Shown: piece by piece, positions 31,375-43,171 of the stretch
Layout: each line of letters opens with the position of its first letter
Numbering within the stretch: the first letter of the stretch is position 1
Source: Clonostachys chloroleuca
Lineage: Eukaryota; Ascomycota; Sordariomycetes; Hypocreales; Bionectriaceae
Length of the DNA: 64,000 nt
Direction of reading: 5' to 3'
Assembly (NCBI GenBank): GCA_037952775.1
Contig: JBANAY010000003.1
Location: 2,232,001 to 2,296,000 of the forward strand
The notes under the pieces: generated by a model
Database searches by the model: none
The model's input: only the letters and a program-made list of their open reading frames with translations
Told to the model about the DNA's origin: nothing
Translations under genes and position numbers: made by a program

Positions 31375-32249
31375 TGTGGAATCGGAGGCAGGAATGCTCT
31401 CTGAATGTGGTCTAAGTGGAGGAGTTGAGGGAGGATCCGAAAAGACACGAGTATCTGTTCGGGATTGGGGAGGGAGGAAGATTATGTAGAGGGAGAGAAG
31501 GAGGAAGAGGAGGGAAAAAATAAGCGGGATTGTAGCCCGACGTGGTGGAGGGGTCTGCTTCTGGCTGCTCTCTTTTCGTAGAGCTGGAGCGGGGTCCTGC
31601 TCTTGGTGGGGTTCTTGGGCGGTGGACATGCTGCTGGTTGCACAGTGCGATTCGATGAGGCGTGTTAGGGGCTGGGACTTTGGGCTGCGTGTTCTCGAGG
31701 GCAACGTGTAAAGGGTTAGGCCATTGAAGCAGCGGAACGACGCATGCGGACGCAGAAACTGTCTGCTATGGTCTAGGGCACCAGTCAGCTCCTCTAGTCG
31801 TGCATCCACCACTTTTACTTACGTTGCGCACGCCTGGCTCGAATGGTTGAGTTCAATGGCTGGCCGTGGGCGCTGCACAGTACAGTGAGGGAGTAGTAAA
31901 GGCAAGCTGTCATTGAAGAGCACCAGCACATGCAATTAGCGGTTATTAGCTTGGCTAAGCTCCCCATTAATAACAGCTACTACCCCAGCCAACCTGAACC
32001 ATCACGGTTCCGGACATTAAATTTGGCCATGGACGCTGCGACTGAACTGTTTTTGAGACAAACTTCTGTAGAACCTGACTGAATTTTCCTTTTGGCATTC
32101 TAAGCTAATCTATTCCGCACCCTTTTCCCATCGTTCCAGCGATGGGGTTCCGAATTCCTTGCAACGTTGCGTAAAACACCATTTTCGTGAGGTTGGGAAC
32201 AACTGATACTCTGATACAGAAATATGTAAACCATTGACAGCGTCGCCCT
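31375..32249. other. NDK promoter region and RCC1 3' flank
   Basis: About 875 bases. On the NDK coding strand 31385-31560 is strongly C/T-rich, a pattern usual just upstream of highly expressed fungal genes. An open frame in phase with NDK runs through it from an ATG at 31629. No other gene is visible. Confidence 0.55.
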
Positions 32250-33924
32250 TTACTGAGAACCTTCAGCTGCTGCCACAATAGAATATTGTCCACCAGCACC
32301 GGCCCATGTCAGGTGCTTCGTCTTGATGGCCTTTCCCTTGAAGGGCTTTGCAATCTCTTCATCGTCCTCAGTTCCCAGGCCAAGTTGTCCTGATGAGTTG
32401 ATGCCCGTGGAGAATCCCTTGCCCTCGACATTGATGAAGATGGTGTGATCGGTTCCGCACCCAACGTCCACGCCCTTTCCAACGGCTGGGACAGGCACAG
32501 GCTGCAGGCAAATTCTGGGCTTTTCGTGCTCGTCGCGTCTGACCATCGTTGGGTCATCGAGCTGCTCTGGTGTAAACTCAACTCCGAGCTGGCCGCCATC
32601 CATGCGTCCCCAAACCAGACACTGTCCGTCGAGGGTAACGGCGGCTGAATGGTGCGCACCTCCATCGAGTGCCACGACACCTTTACCTGTGAGACCGCGG
32701 ATCTTCATTGGGTAAGGCAAAATGGCAGAGTCGCTGCCCGCATCCTTGGCGTAGCCTGCTTCACCAAAGCTGTTGAGACCCCATGCCCACACGTTGTCCT
32801 TTCGATCAATGGCGAATGAGTGGTAGTCTCCAGAGGCGATGTATCTAATAGGAGCTCGGCAAACTCTGACCTGGCGGGGAAGCAGAGTCTCCTGGTGGCG
32901 TCCGAAAGGACGGGTTCCCAGTTGATTCTTCTCGAAAGCTCCCCAACCCCAGATCTGGCCGTCGGAACCCAGGGCAAGCACGTGGTTCGCGCCACAGGTA
33001 ATTTGAACGATGCTCTGAAGTTTGGAGATGAGCACTGGCGTGCGCTGGATCTTGATGACTTTGCCATCTGAATCATAGCAAAATCTTTGATCTCCGTTGG
33101 GATCCTGCGTATCAAAGTTAGCGAGAGGTTGACTGAGTTCTTTGAGAGTGGGCACTTACACGGAATGCACTCCAGCCATATACAAGTCCGCGGTCTGTGA
33201 GTGCAAAGCTGCAGCTGTCACCCGCGGCTACCTGAACAAATTCGGTGTCCTGGGGGAAAGAATCTCCCGAAATTGCTGTTGGGGTAGACTCATGGGGATT
33301 TAAAGGCTCTTCATCATCGCTGCCGTCGCCATCTGCATCTCGAACACCCCCTTCCCACTGGGTGTCCCGGCCCAGCGCACCTTCATCGTTGACGCCCCAA
33401 GTGAGGATTTTGTTGTCCTTGGTCAAGGCGACTGAATGCATTCCGCCACATGCAATCTGAACTACATGGAACTTGGTGGGATCCTGAGGGTCAAGATATG
33501 GGTTGAAACGCGGGGTTGTAGCTGATGAAATTTTCATCCCAAGTCCCAGCTCACTGCAATCACCGCTCCCAAATGCGAAAACAGAGAGGGTTGCCTTGGG
33601 TGCTTTGTTGAGGGGTGTATCAGAAGCAGGGCCTGCCCTGTTTCCTTGACGTCGTTGAGCTGGCTTGGAGCCATTGCGGGCGCGTTTAGCCCGAGTTTCG
33701 TTTTGAGGCGCATCGTCTTGACGCTCGCGCTTGATAGGCGCGGAGTCTTAGCAGACACCTTGTTAGCACAAAGGTAATATGGATGATGTGAGACTGTCTG
33801 CCAATGATCATACGTGTGGGATGAAGACGAATTGGCAGAAGAGAAAACACTCACTGTTGGCTACGGCTCCTGAGCTTGTTGCACGGGGCGCTTTGCCACG
33901 CTGAGAGGATCGTTTAGGAGGCAT
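32250..33924 (-). CDS. pim1: RCC1 (Ran guanine nucleotide exchange factor)
   Basis: Three exons (33924-33855, 33746-33160, 33104-32250) give 503 residues. RCC1 is the chromatin-bound exchange factor that loads GTP on Ran, setting up the nuclear RanGTP gradient. Seen: a basic N-terminal tail (MPPKRSSQRGKAPRATSS, then IKRERQDD and RAKRARNGSK) suitable for nuclear import and chromatin contact, then the propeller repeats, with typical motifs ACGGMHSVALTKDNKILTWG, GAGDSCSFALTDRG-like AAGDSCSFALTDRGLVYGW, CGANHVLALGSDGQIWGWG, ASGDYHSFAIDRKDNVWAWG and CGTDHTIFI. An acidic insert (DGDGSDDEEPLNP) lies in the first repeat region, as in fungal homologues. It ends with VAAAEGSQ. Confidence 0.96.
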
Positions 33925-34876
33925 CTTGATGGGCAGATAGTTTCACAAGTGGAAGAACGAGGAGTTTGAACGGTAATTCTTGCACTTTTGGATGAGACGT
34001 TGCCTTGGAAGTATGCCAGCAAAGAGGAGATATCTTGGGAAGATGTAGACTAAGAAGTTTCTGCGAGTTCAGATTTCTTTGTGGTTGGGAGCTTTGTCTT
34101 TATATATGTTACGAGGATTGACGAAGCGCTTGGGATTGCCTACGTAGCGTACTAATTGACCTGAAAATCTATTGATTCTGAGCCTGCTACACACTTCTGA
34201 CCTATTTAAGACACATTGATGAGCTCTTGGAAAGACAACAATAGGGTCAGATGTAATTGGGGAGACTTCTCAATAAATACGTATTGAAACCGTTTGGTGG
34301 CTTAGACAATGCAATTGGCGGATTATTCAGCTTCGAACCCTCTCATTACTAAGCTATTGTTAGGCACTTCAATAGGCTGCCTTGCAAGAGTCGGCATTGT
34401 CTTCCCACAGCACGTTTATCGCCTTACTCAGCATCAGGTGGCCCAATCTCGTGGAATAATTCTTGACGAGCTCTAGACTAGAAAAACGCCAAACTCATTA
34501 CTCTGCACGTCTGCCCTTTGTGCTCGAGGAAAAGGCGGTATGGTAGGACTAGAATATTCAGCTATCGGGGTTATGCCCCTCCATCAGCTAATGCGGTTAA
34601 GTGGACCCCTGTTTCGAGACTCCAGGGCCTAATCAGGAACGTGCATCAGGGATAAGCTTGACCACGACATCCTTTAGCCCATGACGACGGAGCTGGCCTT
34701 CAATTCGGCTTGAGCTTTCTCCAACCTGCGCCATTGAGGGCTACATCGGATATCAGACATACCTACGCTCGGACATCTTCCCTTGAAATAGATGCCGGGG
34801 TAGATTGTCTAGGTGCAGTGCCTTGTTTCCTTCCCACTTTCCAACATCTTCAGCTGTGACTTAAAAGCAGCCTGGT
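33925..34876. other. Divergent intergenic region (RCC1 / glucosidase II alpha)
   Basis: About 950 bases. No gene or repeat is recognisable; it presumably contains both promoters. Confidence 0.55.
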
Positions 34877-37865
34877 ATGGGGTTGGCCACGAGGACGCCC
34901 TCGAGATGGGCCACTTTCCTGGGGCTTCTGGTCGTATTTGCCAGCCTTTTCGAGCCTTCTGGTAAGATAATACGAACTGTTCCAGAAGGATTGCCCTTAT
35001 CGAGATGTATTCTTTACTTACATTAGCCCAGTTGCGGTCAAGGAGCACGATTTCAAGAAATGCCACCAGTCTGGTTTCTGCAAACGCAATCGCGAGTACG
35101 CCGACAACGCCGCCGCCCAGAAGTCAACCTGGAGCTCTCCTTATAATGTCGTTCACGACTCTATCTCCTTCAATGATGGCCAACTCCAAGCCGTTATACT
35201 GAAGACGATTAATAGCGAAGGTGCCACCGAGCGCTTCCCCCTGACTGTGACGTTCCACAAGTCCGGAACCGCACGCGTGACAGTTGATGAGGAGAAGAGG
35301 CAGAAGAAGGAAATCACATTGAGACACGATAGTCAAGCGAGGAAAGAGCGTTACAACGAGGCTGAGAAATGGGTTGTTGTGGGCGGTGTTGATAAGGATG
35401 AGAATGCCAAGATCTCTCACCAGGACAAAGACCAAGTCAACATCAACTACGGTCCAGACTCCAAATTTGAGGCTGTCATTCGACTGTCACCGTTCGAGGT
35501 TGATTTCAGACGAGATGGCGACTCTCACGTTAAATTCAACGATAATGGCCTTTTCAACATGGAGCATTGGCGACCCCACATCGAGAACCCTGCGCCCAAG
35601 GAGGGAGAGGAGGCAACCCAGGTGGAGGTTGCTCAGAAAGAAGATGAGAGCACCTGGTGGGACGAGTCCTTTGGCGGAAACACCGATTCGAAGCCTCGTG
35701 GCCCTGAGAGTGTCGCGCTTGATATCTCCTTCCCTGGGTACGAACACGTGTATGGTATCCCCGAGCACACGGGACCGATGTCGCTGAAGCAGACGCGGGG
35801 AGGGGACGGCAATTTCGAAGAGCCTTACCGCCTGTACAACTCGGATGTTTTCGAGTATATTTTGGACAGCCCCATGACTCTTTATGGTTCTATTCCTTTC
35901 ATGCAAGCACACCGAAAGGGCTCGTCTGTTGGAGTTTTCTGGCTGAACGCTGCTGAGACTTGGGTGGACATTGTCAAGGCCAAAGACTCCATCAACCCCC
36001 TGAGCCTTAGCACTCCCAAGACGACAACCAAGACCCATTGGATCTCCGAGAGTGGTATCCTTGATGTGTTTGTCCTCTTGGGCCCTACCCCTAAGGATCT
36101 CACAAGCACCTATGGCGAGCTTACTGGTTACTCTGCTATGCCCCAAGAGCTGGCCATTGGATATCACCAATGCCGATGGAACTACATTTCTGACGACGAT
36201 GTCAAGGATGTTGATCGTAAAATGGACAGGTTCAAGATCCCCTACGACGTCATTTGGCTTGACCTCGAGTATACCGACGACAGAAAGTACTTCACGTGGG
36301 AGCCTCATTCCTTTGCCGACCCTATTGGCATGGGCAAGCAGCTACAAGAGCATGGCCGTGGCTTGGTTCTCCTGATTGATCCCCACATCAAGAAGGTTGA
36401 CGGTTACTCTCAAAGCTCGGAACTCGTCTCCAAGGATCTTGCGGTTCATAACAAGGACAACAATATCTACGACGGTTGGTGCTGGCCTGGAAATTCCAAC
36501 TGGATCGATTGCTTCAACCCCAAGGCCATCGAGTGGTGGAAAGGTCTCTTCAAGTATGACGCTTTCAAGGGAACTCTGGAGAACACCTTTATTTGGAACG
36601 ACATGAGCGAGCCTTCCGTTTTTAATGGACCGGAAACCACTATGCCCAAGGACAACATTCACTACGAGAACTGGGAGCACCGAGACGTCCACAACTTGAA
36701 CGGTCTCACTTTCCAAAACGCGACCTTCCAGGGTATGGTGACTCGAAAGAAGGGTGAGCTCCGACGACCATTTATCCTAACGCGCTCGTTCTATTCCGGC
36801 TCCCAGCGTCTGGGTGCGATGTGGACTGGTGACAACCAGGCTGCCTGGGACCATCTGGAAGCATCGATCCCCATGATTTTGAACCAGGGCATCTCTGGTT
36901 TCCCCTTTGCTGGAGCTGATGTCGGCGGCTTCTTCGGCAACCCTGAGAAGGATCTCCTCGTCCGTTGGTACCAGACGGGTGCTTTCTACCCCTTCTTCAG
37001 GGCCCATGCTCACATTGACTCCCGTCGCCGTGAACCCTATCTGCTTGGCGAGGAACACACTGCCATCGCCACGGCCGCCATCCGACTCCGGTACACCCTG
37101 CTCCCAGCCTGGTACACTGCCTTTTACGAGGCCAACAAGGACGGAAGCCCCATCGTCCGGCCCATGTACTGGACGCATCCTTCGGAAGAAGCTGGCTTCG
37201 CCATTGACGACCAGCTCTTTGTAGGCTCAACCGGTCTGCTTGCAAAGCCAATTACCAAGCAGGACCAGTTTTCTACCGATATCTGGATCCCCGACGATGA
37301 GGTGTACTACGACTACTTCACATACGAGACCAAGAAGACCCAAAAAGGAAACCACCTCACCGTCTCCGCCTCTCTAAGCCAGATCCCCCTCCTTATGCGG
37401 GGCGGCCACATCTTCCCCCGCCGCGACATCCCCCGCCGCTCGGCGGCCACGATGAAGTTCGACGACTACACGTTGGTCGTCTCGGCCTCCAAGGCCGGCA
37501 CCGCCGAGGGCGAGCTGTACGTCGACGACGGCGACAGCTTCGACTTCGAGCATGGCCAGTACATCCATCGCAGGTTCTCGCTTGACCAGTCCGCCCTCCG
37601 CTCAACCGAGGCAGAGGGACGGGACGCGGCGTCGCTCAAGCAGGGCAAGTGGCTCCAGACCATGAGGGAGGTGTACGTGGACAAGATCATCGTGGTGGGG
37701 GCTCCCGCCGCGTGGAGCAGGGAGGAGGTGCAGATCACCTCTGAGGGCCGCTCGTGGCCTGTCAAGGTGCAGTACCATCCCGCTGCCAACGGCAAGGCTG
37801 CCTTTGCCGTTGTTGGAAGGGTTGGCGCTCGCATCGGCGAGGACTGGAGTATCGAGCTTGCGTGA
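34877..37865 (+). CDS. ROT2: Glucosidase II catalytic alpha subunit (GH31)
   Basis: Two exons, 34877-34961 and 35032-37865, encode 972 residues, the usual size. The short first exon supplies the signal peptide (WATFLGLLVVFASLF). The acceptor at 35031 is required to reach the conserved mature N-terminus (VKEHDFKKCHQSGFCKR). Glucosidase II trims the two inner glucoses of N-glycans in the ER lumen and drives the calnexin cycle. Seen: the GH31 signature with the catalytic nucleophile Asp in WNDMSEPSVFNGPE, GYHQCRWNYISDDDV, the DVIWLDLEYTDDRKYFTW block, HRDVHNLNG, and the downstream GADVGGFFGNPE. There is no ER-retention tetrapeptide at the C-terminus (IELA); retention is through the beta subunit in this enzyme. 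Confidence 0.97.
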
Positions 37866-40550
37866 GCTAAGGGGGATAGCTCGACCTTCCCCTGGTCGTT
37901 GTTTTCTTGGAGCTATATAGAGAGTCTTTGCAGATCTGAGATATGAGGTCTGTGGGAGTAAATAGTGCTACTGTCGTTGTACGATGTATAGACGCGGCAT
38001 AACCCGTAATTGTTTTGCACGGGAGTGATTCACTAATCTAACACGCTATTTTATCAGGAGATAAGACCGTTACCCGCTAAGACAATGATGCTATCTAGTT
38101 GAATCAACGATGACGACATTGTTTGTTTGTCTTTGTGAAAAAAAAGAAGAATGTAAGATGACGAGAAAATGCTCGGCCTTTGAGAAGAGGTACGCGTCGT
38201 GTGATTTTCGCAAGGGCCGCTTTTCTTCGCCAATGCTCTTGGCCTCGGCTCTGTAATTTTTCCACTGATAGGATCCCAAGTATTGAGCCTGATATACCCT
38301 GCCAACAGATTGAACCTTTGGGAAAGATCTGCATCGTAGATGTGGGAGAGCGCGGGGGTTGCAATGTGTCCTACATGAAGGCTCGCTAAAGCTGCCCAGC
38401 CAAAGAGTCGCTCTGCTTATGTACCTTACTTGCTTACCTACCTGAAGGTGGGATGAATAAAAGATGGTGTGGCTGCTCGTATTTGGAGCTCTGAGACAAC
38501 AATGGCGTAACATCGATCGTAGATCGAAATTAACCCGGGGAAGCGAAGGAGAAACAAAACAACAGCATTCTTTCCCCCAAGCCATCAACGTAAAGTCTCA
38601 CTCTCGGATGGCCAGGCTGTGGGTGGTCATGGCCGCTGGTTTGTCGCCACTGGACTGTCTTGGCCGGCGCGAAGATGGCGCCAACACCGGCCGTAGCACC
38701 TTTCTCGTGTTTGATTTTTTTTTCCTTTACACCAGTAGTTTACTTATTGGTCGGGAGGGACGCGGCGCGAGTGGCCAAGCCGGGTTTCGTAGCGTTATGC
38801 CCGAGCCGTTTCAGAGGAACGCCTCTTGACAATGCAGGGACAAAGAGCTATAGCTGCTGATAAGGCATTGGATGGGAGAGCCCGTGGTTTATTCTTAGCA
38901 TTTGGTGATTAGCCACTGTAATTTTGAGACGGACATTGCCAATTAACCCTCGCGAACGGGCGAACGTGAGGACAAGCACGGGGTCGTGACACAGTTTGAA
39001 GAAAGGATGGGTCCACACTGGCCGTGGACAGAGTTTCAGACGGAGGCACCTGTTGAGGCTCGAATAAGGCCACCGGAATTACCAATTTGGGGGGGGCCGT
39101 GTGTCTGGCAGGCCTCCAGGAGAAGTCTGTCGGTTTTCAAATTTCAAGGTGGTGCCGGCCCATGCAGCAACGTGGAAGTTGTGGGACCCGCTGATAGGCT
39201 TGTGAATATGCGCGATGACAGCAGCGGCGGAGCACCAGCTGCCAGGGGGAAGGCCAGGCCATTTTAGGTGTGGCTTTCAGGTACGCGGGCAGGCGGGTAG
39301 CTTCCAGTTGGAATTCGTACATATCCATCCCGTCTCAAGTAGATATCGGTACCTGGGAAGGGAGATGGATGTGTGTGTGTTCGGTTCGTGCGCGGTTGCA
39401 CTCGGGTGGAGAGGTGTCGCGCAAACGTCGGATCGGAGGCCTGGTCCGGGAGAGAGTTGAAGCACAGTCTCGATCGATCGCTGCCTCGTCGCTCTCCGCG
39501 GCATTTACAGCTGTCTCAACATGTGTGCGCACAGTATCACACACATGTCTGTAGTAGCCTGGCGATAAGGAGTGGATCGGCCAAGTGAGATGCGAGTGGA
39601 TTGTGAAAATCCATCGCGGTGGAGCGGCATGGATTTGCGCAGGCAAGTAGCCAAGCTTCTGTCCATTTACCTACCTTTCCTGTGGCCAGCAACAACTCAC
39701 CCGACTTATGCACTCTTGAGGTGCTTCATCTTTCGGGAGGCTAGGAGGATCCAGGGGGCGTCCGCCAAACAGCACAGACCAGAGATTGCACGACCAGGGG
39801 CTTGGGCGTTGGCTTTGTCAAGCCTCTATCTCGGTGCTCCATATGCTCCATATAGAGAGATATACTATATAATAAACGTTTCAAGCTTGAATTTGGCGAC
39901 TCCTTTGTTCGCCTCGAGGTGAGGACATGGTCATATCTATCTCACCGTTCAATTCCTCATCTCGTCTGATCTTAACCACACACCCGTTCGCTCTCTCTTC
40001 ACTTTCCTCCTCCATGTATTCGCTGTCTTCCAGCCCAAAAGTCCCATCCGCGTACCGGCCAGTCGATTTGCATCGCCATTCCGTCATCTACACTCCACCG
40101 CAACAAATCTGATTGACGAACTTGCCCGGCGGCTGCCCACCTGGTACCCGCCTCGGACCAGTTCAAGGCTCCGCACCCAAGGCTAAGCTTTTCAGCACAG
40201 ACATCCTCCATTTACTTATTATCCAGCCCAGACTCCTGGTCTCTGCGGGCGCGTCTCTTGCGTCACATTCACCCTTCACTCGTTTCTTTGAGGCTCTCGC
40301 CTCATAACTTACACCTTGAAGCTTGGGATTTTTTTTTAAGTTCCCATTCAGCCCAATTTTGGTGCCTCACATTGCCATCTCGGTTATAATTTAATACACC
40401 TTGACGGTTTACTCTATTTTTAGGTCCCACCTGAGCTTTGGAGACCTTGATGGCATCCAATATTAACTCTAACGAAATCATCCTCTATAACTGACTTCAC
40501 TTTGGTGACTCTCACCCATCTTATAAACCTAGATATCGAGGGATTCGACA
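37866..40550. other. Long intergenic region upstream of the mechanosensitive channel gene
   Basis: About 2.7 kb. From about 39940 to 40060 the plus strand is C/T-rich, as in fungal 5' leaders. Scattered open frames on both strands have no domain content. I see no gene. Confidence 0.5.
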
Positions 40551-43171
40551 ATGACCGGTCCATCGGAGCCCAAAGCCTCCCTGGAGGTTCCCTCCTCCGT
40601 CCGGCAACAACGCTCCGGCACATCTCTCAACCACCAGGCACCTCACCTACCGCCCGCAAGCATCACCGAATCCAATGAGGACGAAAAGACTGAGTTCCCC
40701 CTCTGGACCCGAACGCATTCAGCCAGGGCCGAGGATCAGCAGAGTTCTCGCCCACGGCCCGCGCAGATGCCAACCGTATCGTGGACGACCTCGAGCTCCT
40801 GCGCGCCGAGCGCCTCATCTCCAACCAGGAGCACGAGGAGAACGTGAGTAAGTTCCGGTCGCGGCGCCACATGACGGAGGTCGAGGACACCTTCAACCCG
40901 CCCATCGAGGAGACCAAGGCGATCAAGAAGCGGGACGAGAACGCCGCCCTGTATAAGTTCTGGGCCTTTCTCAGGAAATTCCCCCGGTTTGTCCGGTACC
41001 TGTTCTATCTCTTCCCGGGTGCTGCGCTGCTCCTCATTCCCATCTTGCTTGGGCACTTCGCCATCGACCAGAACAAGCACCCCATTGGAGGGACGGGAGG
41101 GACGCAGCTGATGTGGTTCGGCATCTGGCTGGAGATCGTCTGGGGTTCTCTCTGGGTGTCGCGGATGATCACCAGTCTCATGCCCAACCTGTTTCTTGTG
41201 ATTGCGCGTGCTACTGGCTCGATCAATGCCAAGAAGTGGAAGGACATCGGCAAGGAGATGGAGCTGCATACGGCCGTCTTCCTCTGGATGCTGGCCGTCC
41301 TGATCTCCTTCAAGCCCTGTTGTGACGGCCACCGCGTCCCAGTCCCTGACGGTCAAGAGCAGAGCGTGGACGTGAGGTGGATCGACATTGTCTTCAAGGT
41401 TATCATTGCGTTCTTCGTCCTCGCCGCGCTCAACTTCGTCGAGAAGATTGGGATCCAGTGGATCGCCACCGAGTTCCATGAGCGGACGTACGCCACGAGG
41501 ATCGAAAACAACAAGGGCGACATCCGACAGCTGGTCAGTCTCTTCGAGTACGCCAAGGACCAGCTTCACGAGACGGATTCTTTCTGGCACAGCAGCCGAG
41601 ATAACACAACGGTGTCGTCGACGCCCATGCGCGCTATTCACGAGAACGCCCAAAAGGTCCTGGGCAAGGTGGGACAGGTTGCTGGTAGGGTTGGAAATGA
41701 TCTCCTCGGTCGAAAGGTGGACAGTAACCACCCCCGGAAGGTGGTCGGTGAGCTCCTTCGCACCACAAGTTCATGCCATACACTGGCGCGCCTCATATAT
41801 CGCAGTTTGGTTCGACCTGATCAGGAGATGGTGTACATGGAGGATGTCCAGAAAGCGTTCGGAACTGATGAGGAGGCCGAGGCGGCCTTCAATGTCTTCG
41901 ACAAGGACCTGAACAACGACATCTCGCTTGATGAGTTTGAAGCTGTGACGAGCGAGATTGGAATGGAGAAGAAGGCCATCGCGGCCTCGCTCAAGGATCT
42001 CGACTCCGTTATCAAGAAACTCGACAAGGTATTCCTCTTCATCATCTGTATCATCACCATCATCGTCTTCATTTCCATCATCTCCGGATCTGCTGCAGCT
42101 GGTCTCGCATCGGCTGGAAGTTCTGTTCTCGGACTGGCATGGGTGCTCCAGGCAACAGCTCAGGAGTTTCTCCAGTCCATCATCTTCGTGTTTGTCAAGC
42201 ACCCTTTCGATGTCGGTGATCGTGTGACCATCTACGGCTCGACGGGCGCGAACATGACCGGTGACGACTACTACGTGACCGAAATCTCCCTCCTCTACAC
42301 CGAGTTCAAGAAGCTCCAGGGCCACGTCGTGCAGGCCCCCAACTCCTTGCTCAACACCCTGTTCATCCTCAACCAGCGTCGATCCAACGGACTGGCCGAC
42401 CCGATCCCTCTCCAAATGCGATTCGGAACGCCCGCCTGGCAGATCGACGAGCTCAAGGCTCGCATGCTCAAGTTCGTGGTCGAGAACAAGCGAGAATTCC
42501 AGCCCACCATCCTGGCCGAACTGTCCGCCATCGAGGACATGCGATCCGCCACCTGGACCATCGTCTTCATCCACAAGAGCAACTACCAGAACGAGGTCGC
42601 CCGCCTGCAGCGCCACAACAAGTTCATGGTCGAGCTGATGCACCAGATCGACGACATCGGCATCCAGTCACCGTTCCGCATCGACCCCGGCGGCAGCAAA
42701 GACCATCCCTTGCACTGGACCGGCGTCCAGCCTCCCCCATCCTACTCCACGACCGAGCAGTCCGCACCCGCCCCCGCTGCAGCAGCAGCCCCAGGGCCCT
42801 CCACCTCAGCCGGCTCCCTCGCTCGTCGCCCCTCCGCCAGCGGCGCCAACTCGAGCAACGCGGTCGTCTCGCAGATCGGCCCGGGGGACATTGGCTTCTC
42901 CAACATGCAAGACGTGTTCGAGAACCGCAAGGAGCACTTCCTCGCCAACCGCCTCGCGTCCATCCGGGAGAAGGATCGCGCCGAGAAGGCGGCCCAGGAG
43001 GTCTCGTCCGACTCGGAGCCGCGGCTCGCGAGGGCCAACACGTCGAGCATCGCGGCCGCGTCCCTCTCCTCGCAGACCCGGAATCGATTCTTCTCGCGCG
43101 CGCGCAGCTCGTCAAGGTCGCAGCAGGTTGGCTCGCCCGCCCGGCCTGCCCAGGGCAGCGACATCGTGTGA
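40551..43171 (+). CDS. EF-hand mechanosensitive ion channel (MscS family), frameshifted near the N-terminus
   Basis: 873 residues after one base is corrected; no introns. The fungal Msy1/2-type architecture is visible: a hydrophilic N-terminus; membrane helices (FLYFLYPGAALLLIPIL-like FPGAALLLIPILLGHFAI, WGSLWVSRMITSLM, TAVFLWMLAVLISF, VIIAFFVLAALNFV); an EF-hand with the canonical loop DKDLNNDISLDE (12 residues, Asp1, Asp3, Asn5, Asp7, Glu12); then the MscS core with a pore helix rich in Gly/Ala (AAGLASAGSSVLGLAWVLQA) and HPFDVGDRVTIYG. The tail is Ser/Ala/Arg-rich. The family sits in ER or cell-surface membranes and controls calcium and hypo-osmotic responses. Odd: the ATG frame ends at codon 98. 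Adding one C to the C5 run at 40697-40701 joins it to the main frame and restores divisibility by three. Confidence 0.9.

Noticed and set aside
31630..31812. Further upstream extension of the NDK open frame
   Set aside because: The most upstream start is a GTG, and nothing supports translation from it; only the ATG at 31629 is worth testing.
35487..36308. 273-codon minus-strand open frame inside the glucosidase II gene
   Set aside because: It is antisense to a strongly conserved GH31 coding region and has no recognisable content.
41771..42643. 290-codon minus-strand open frame inside the MscS channel gene
   Set aside because: Antisense shadow; high Leu/Glu/Asp/Val composition comes from the complementary strand of codon-biased coding DNA.
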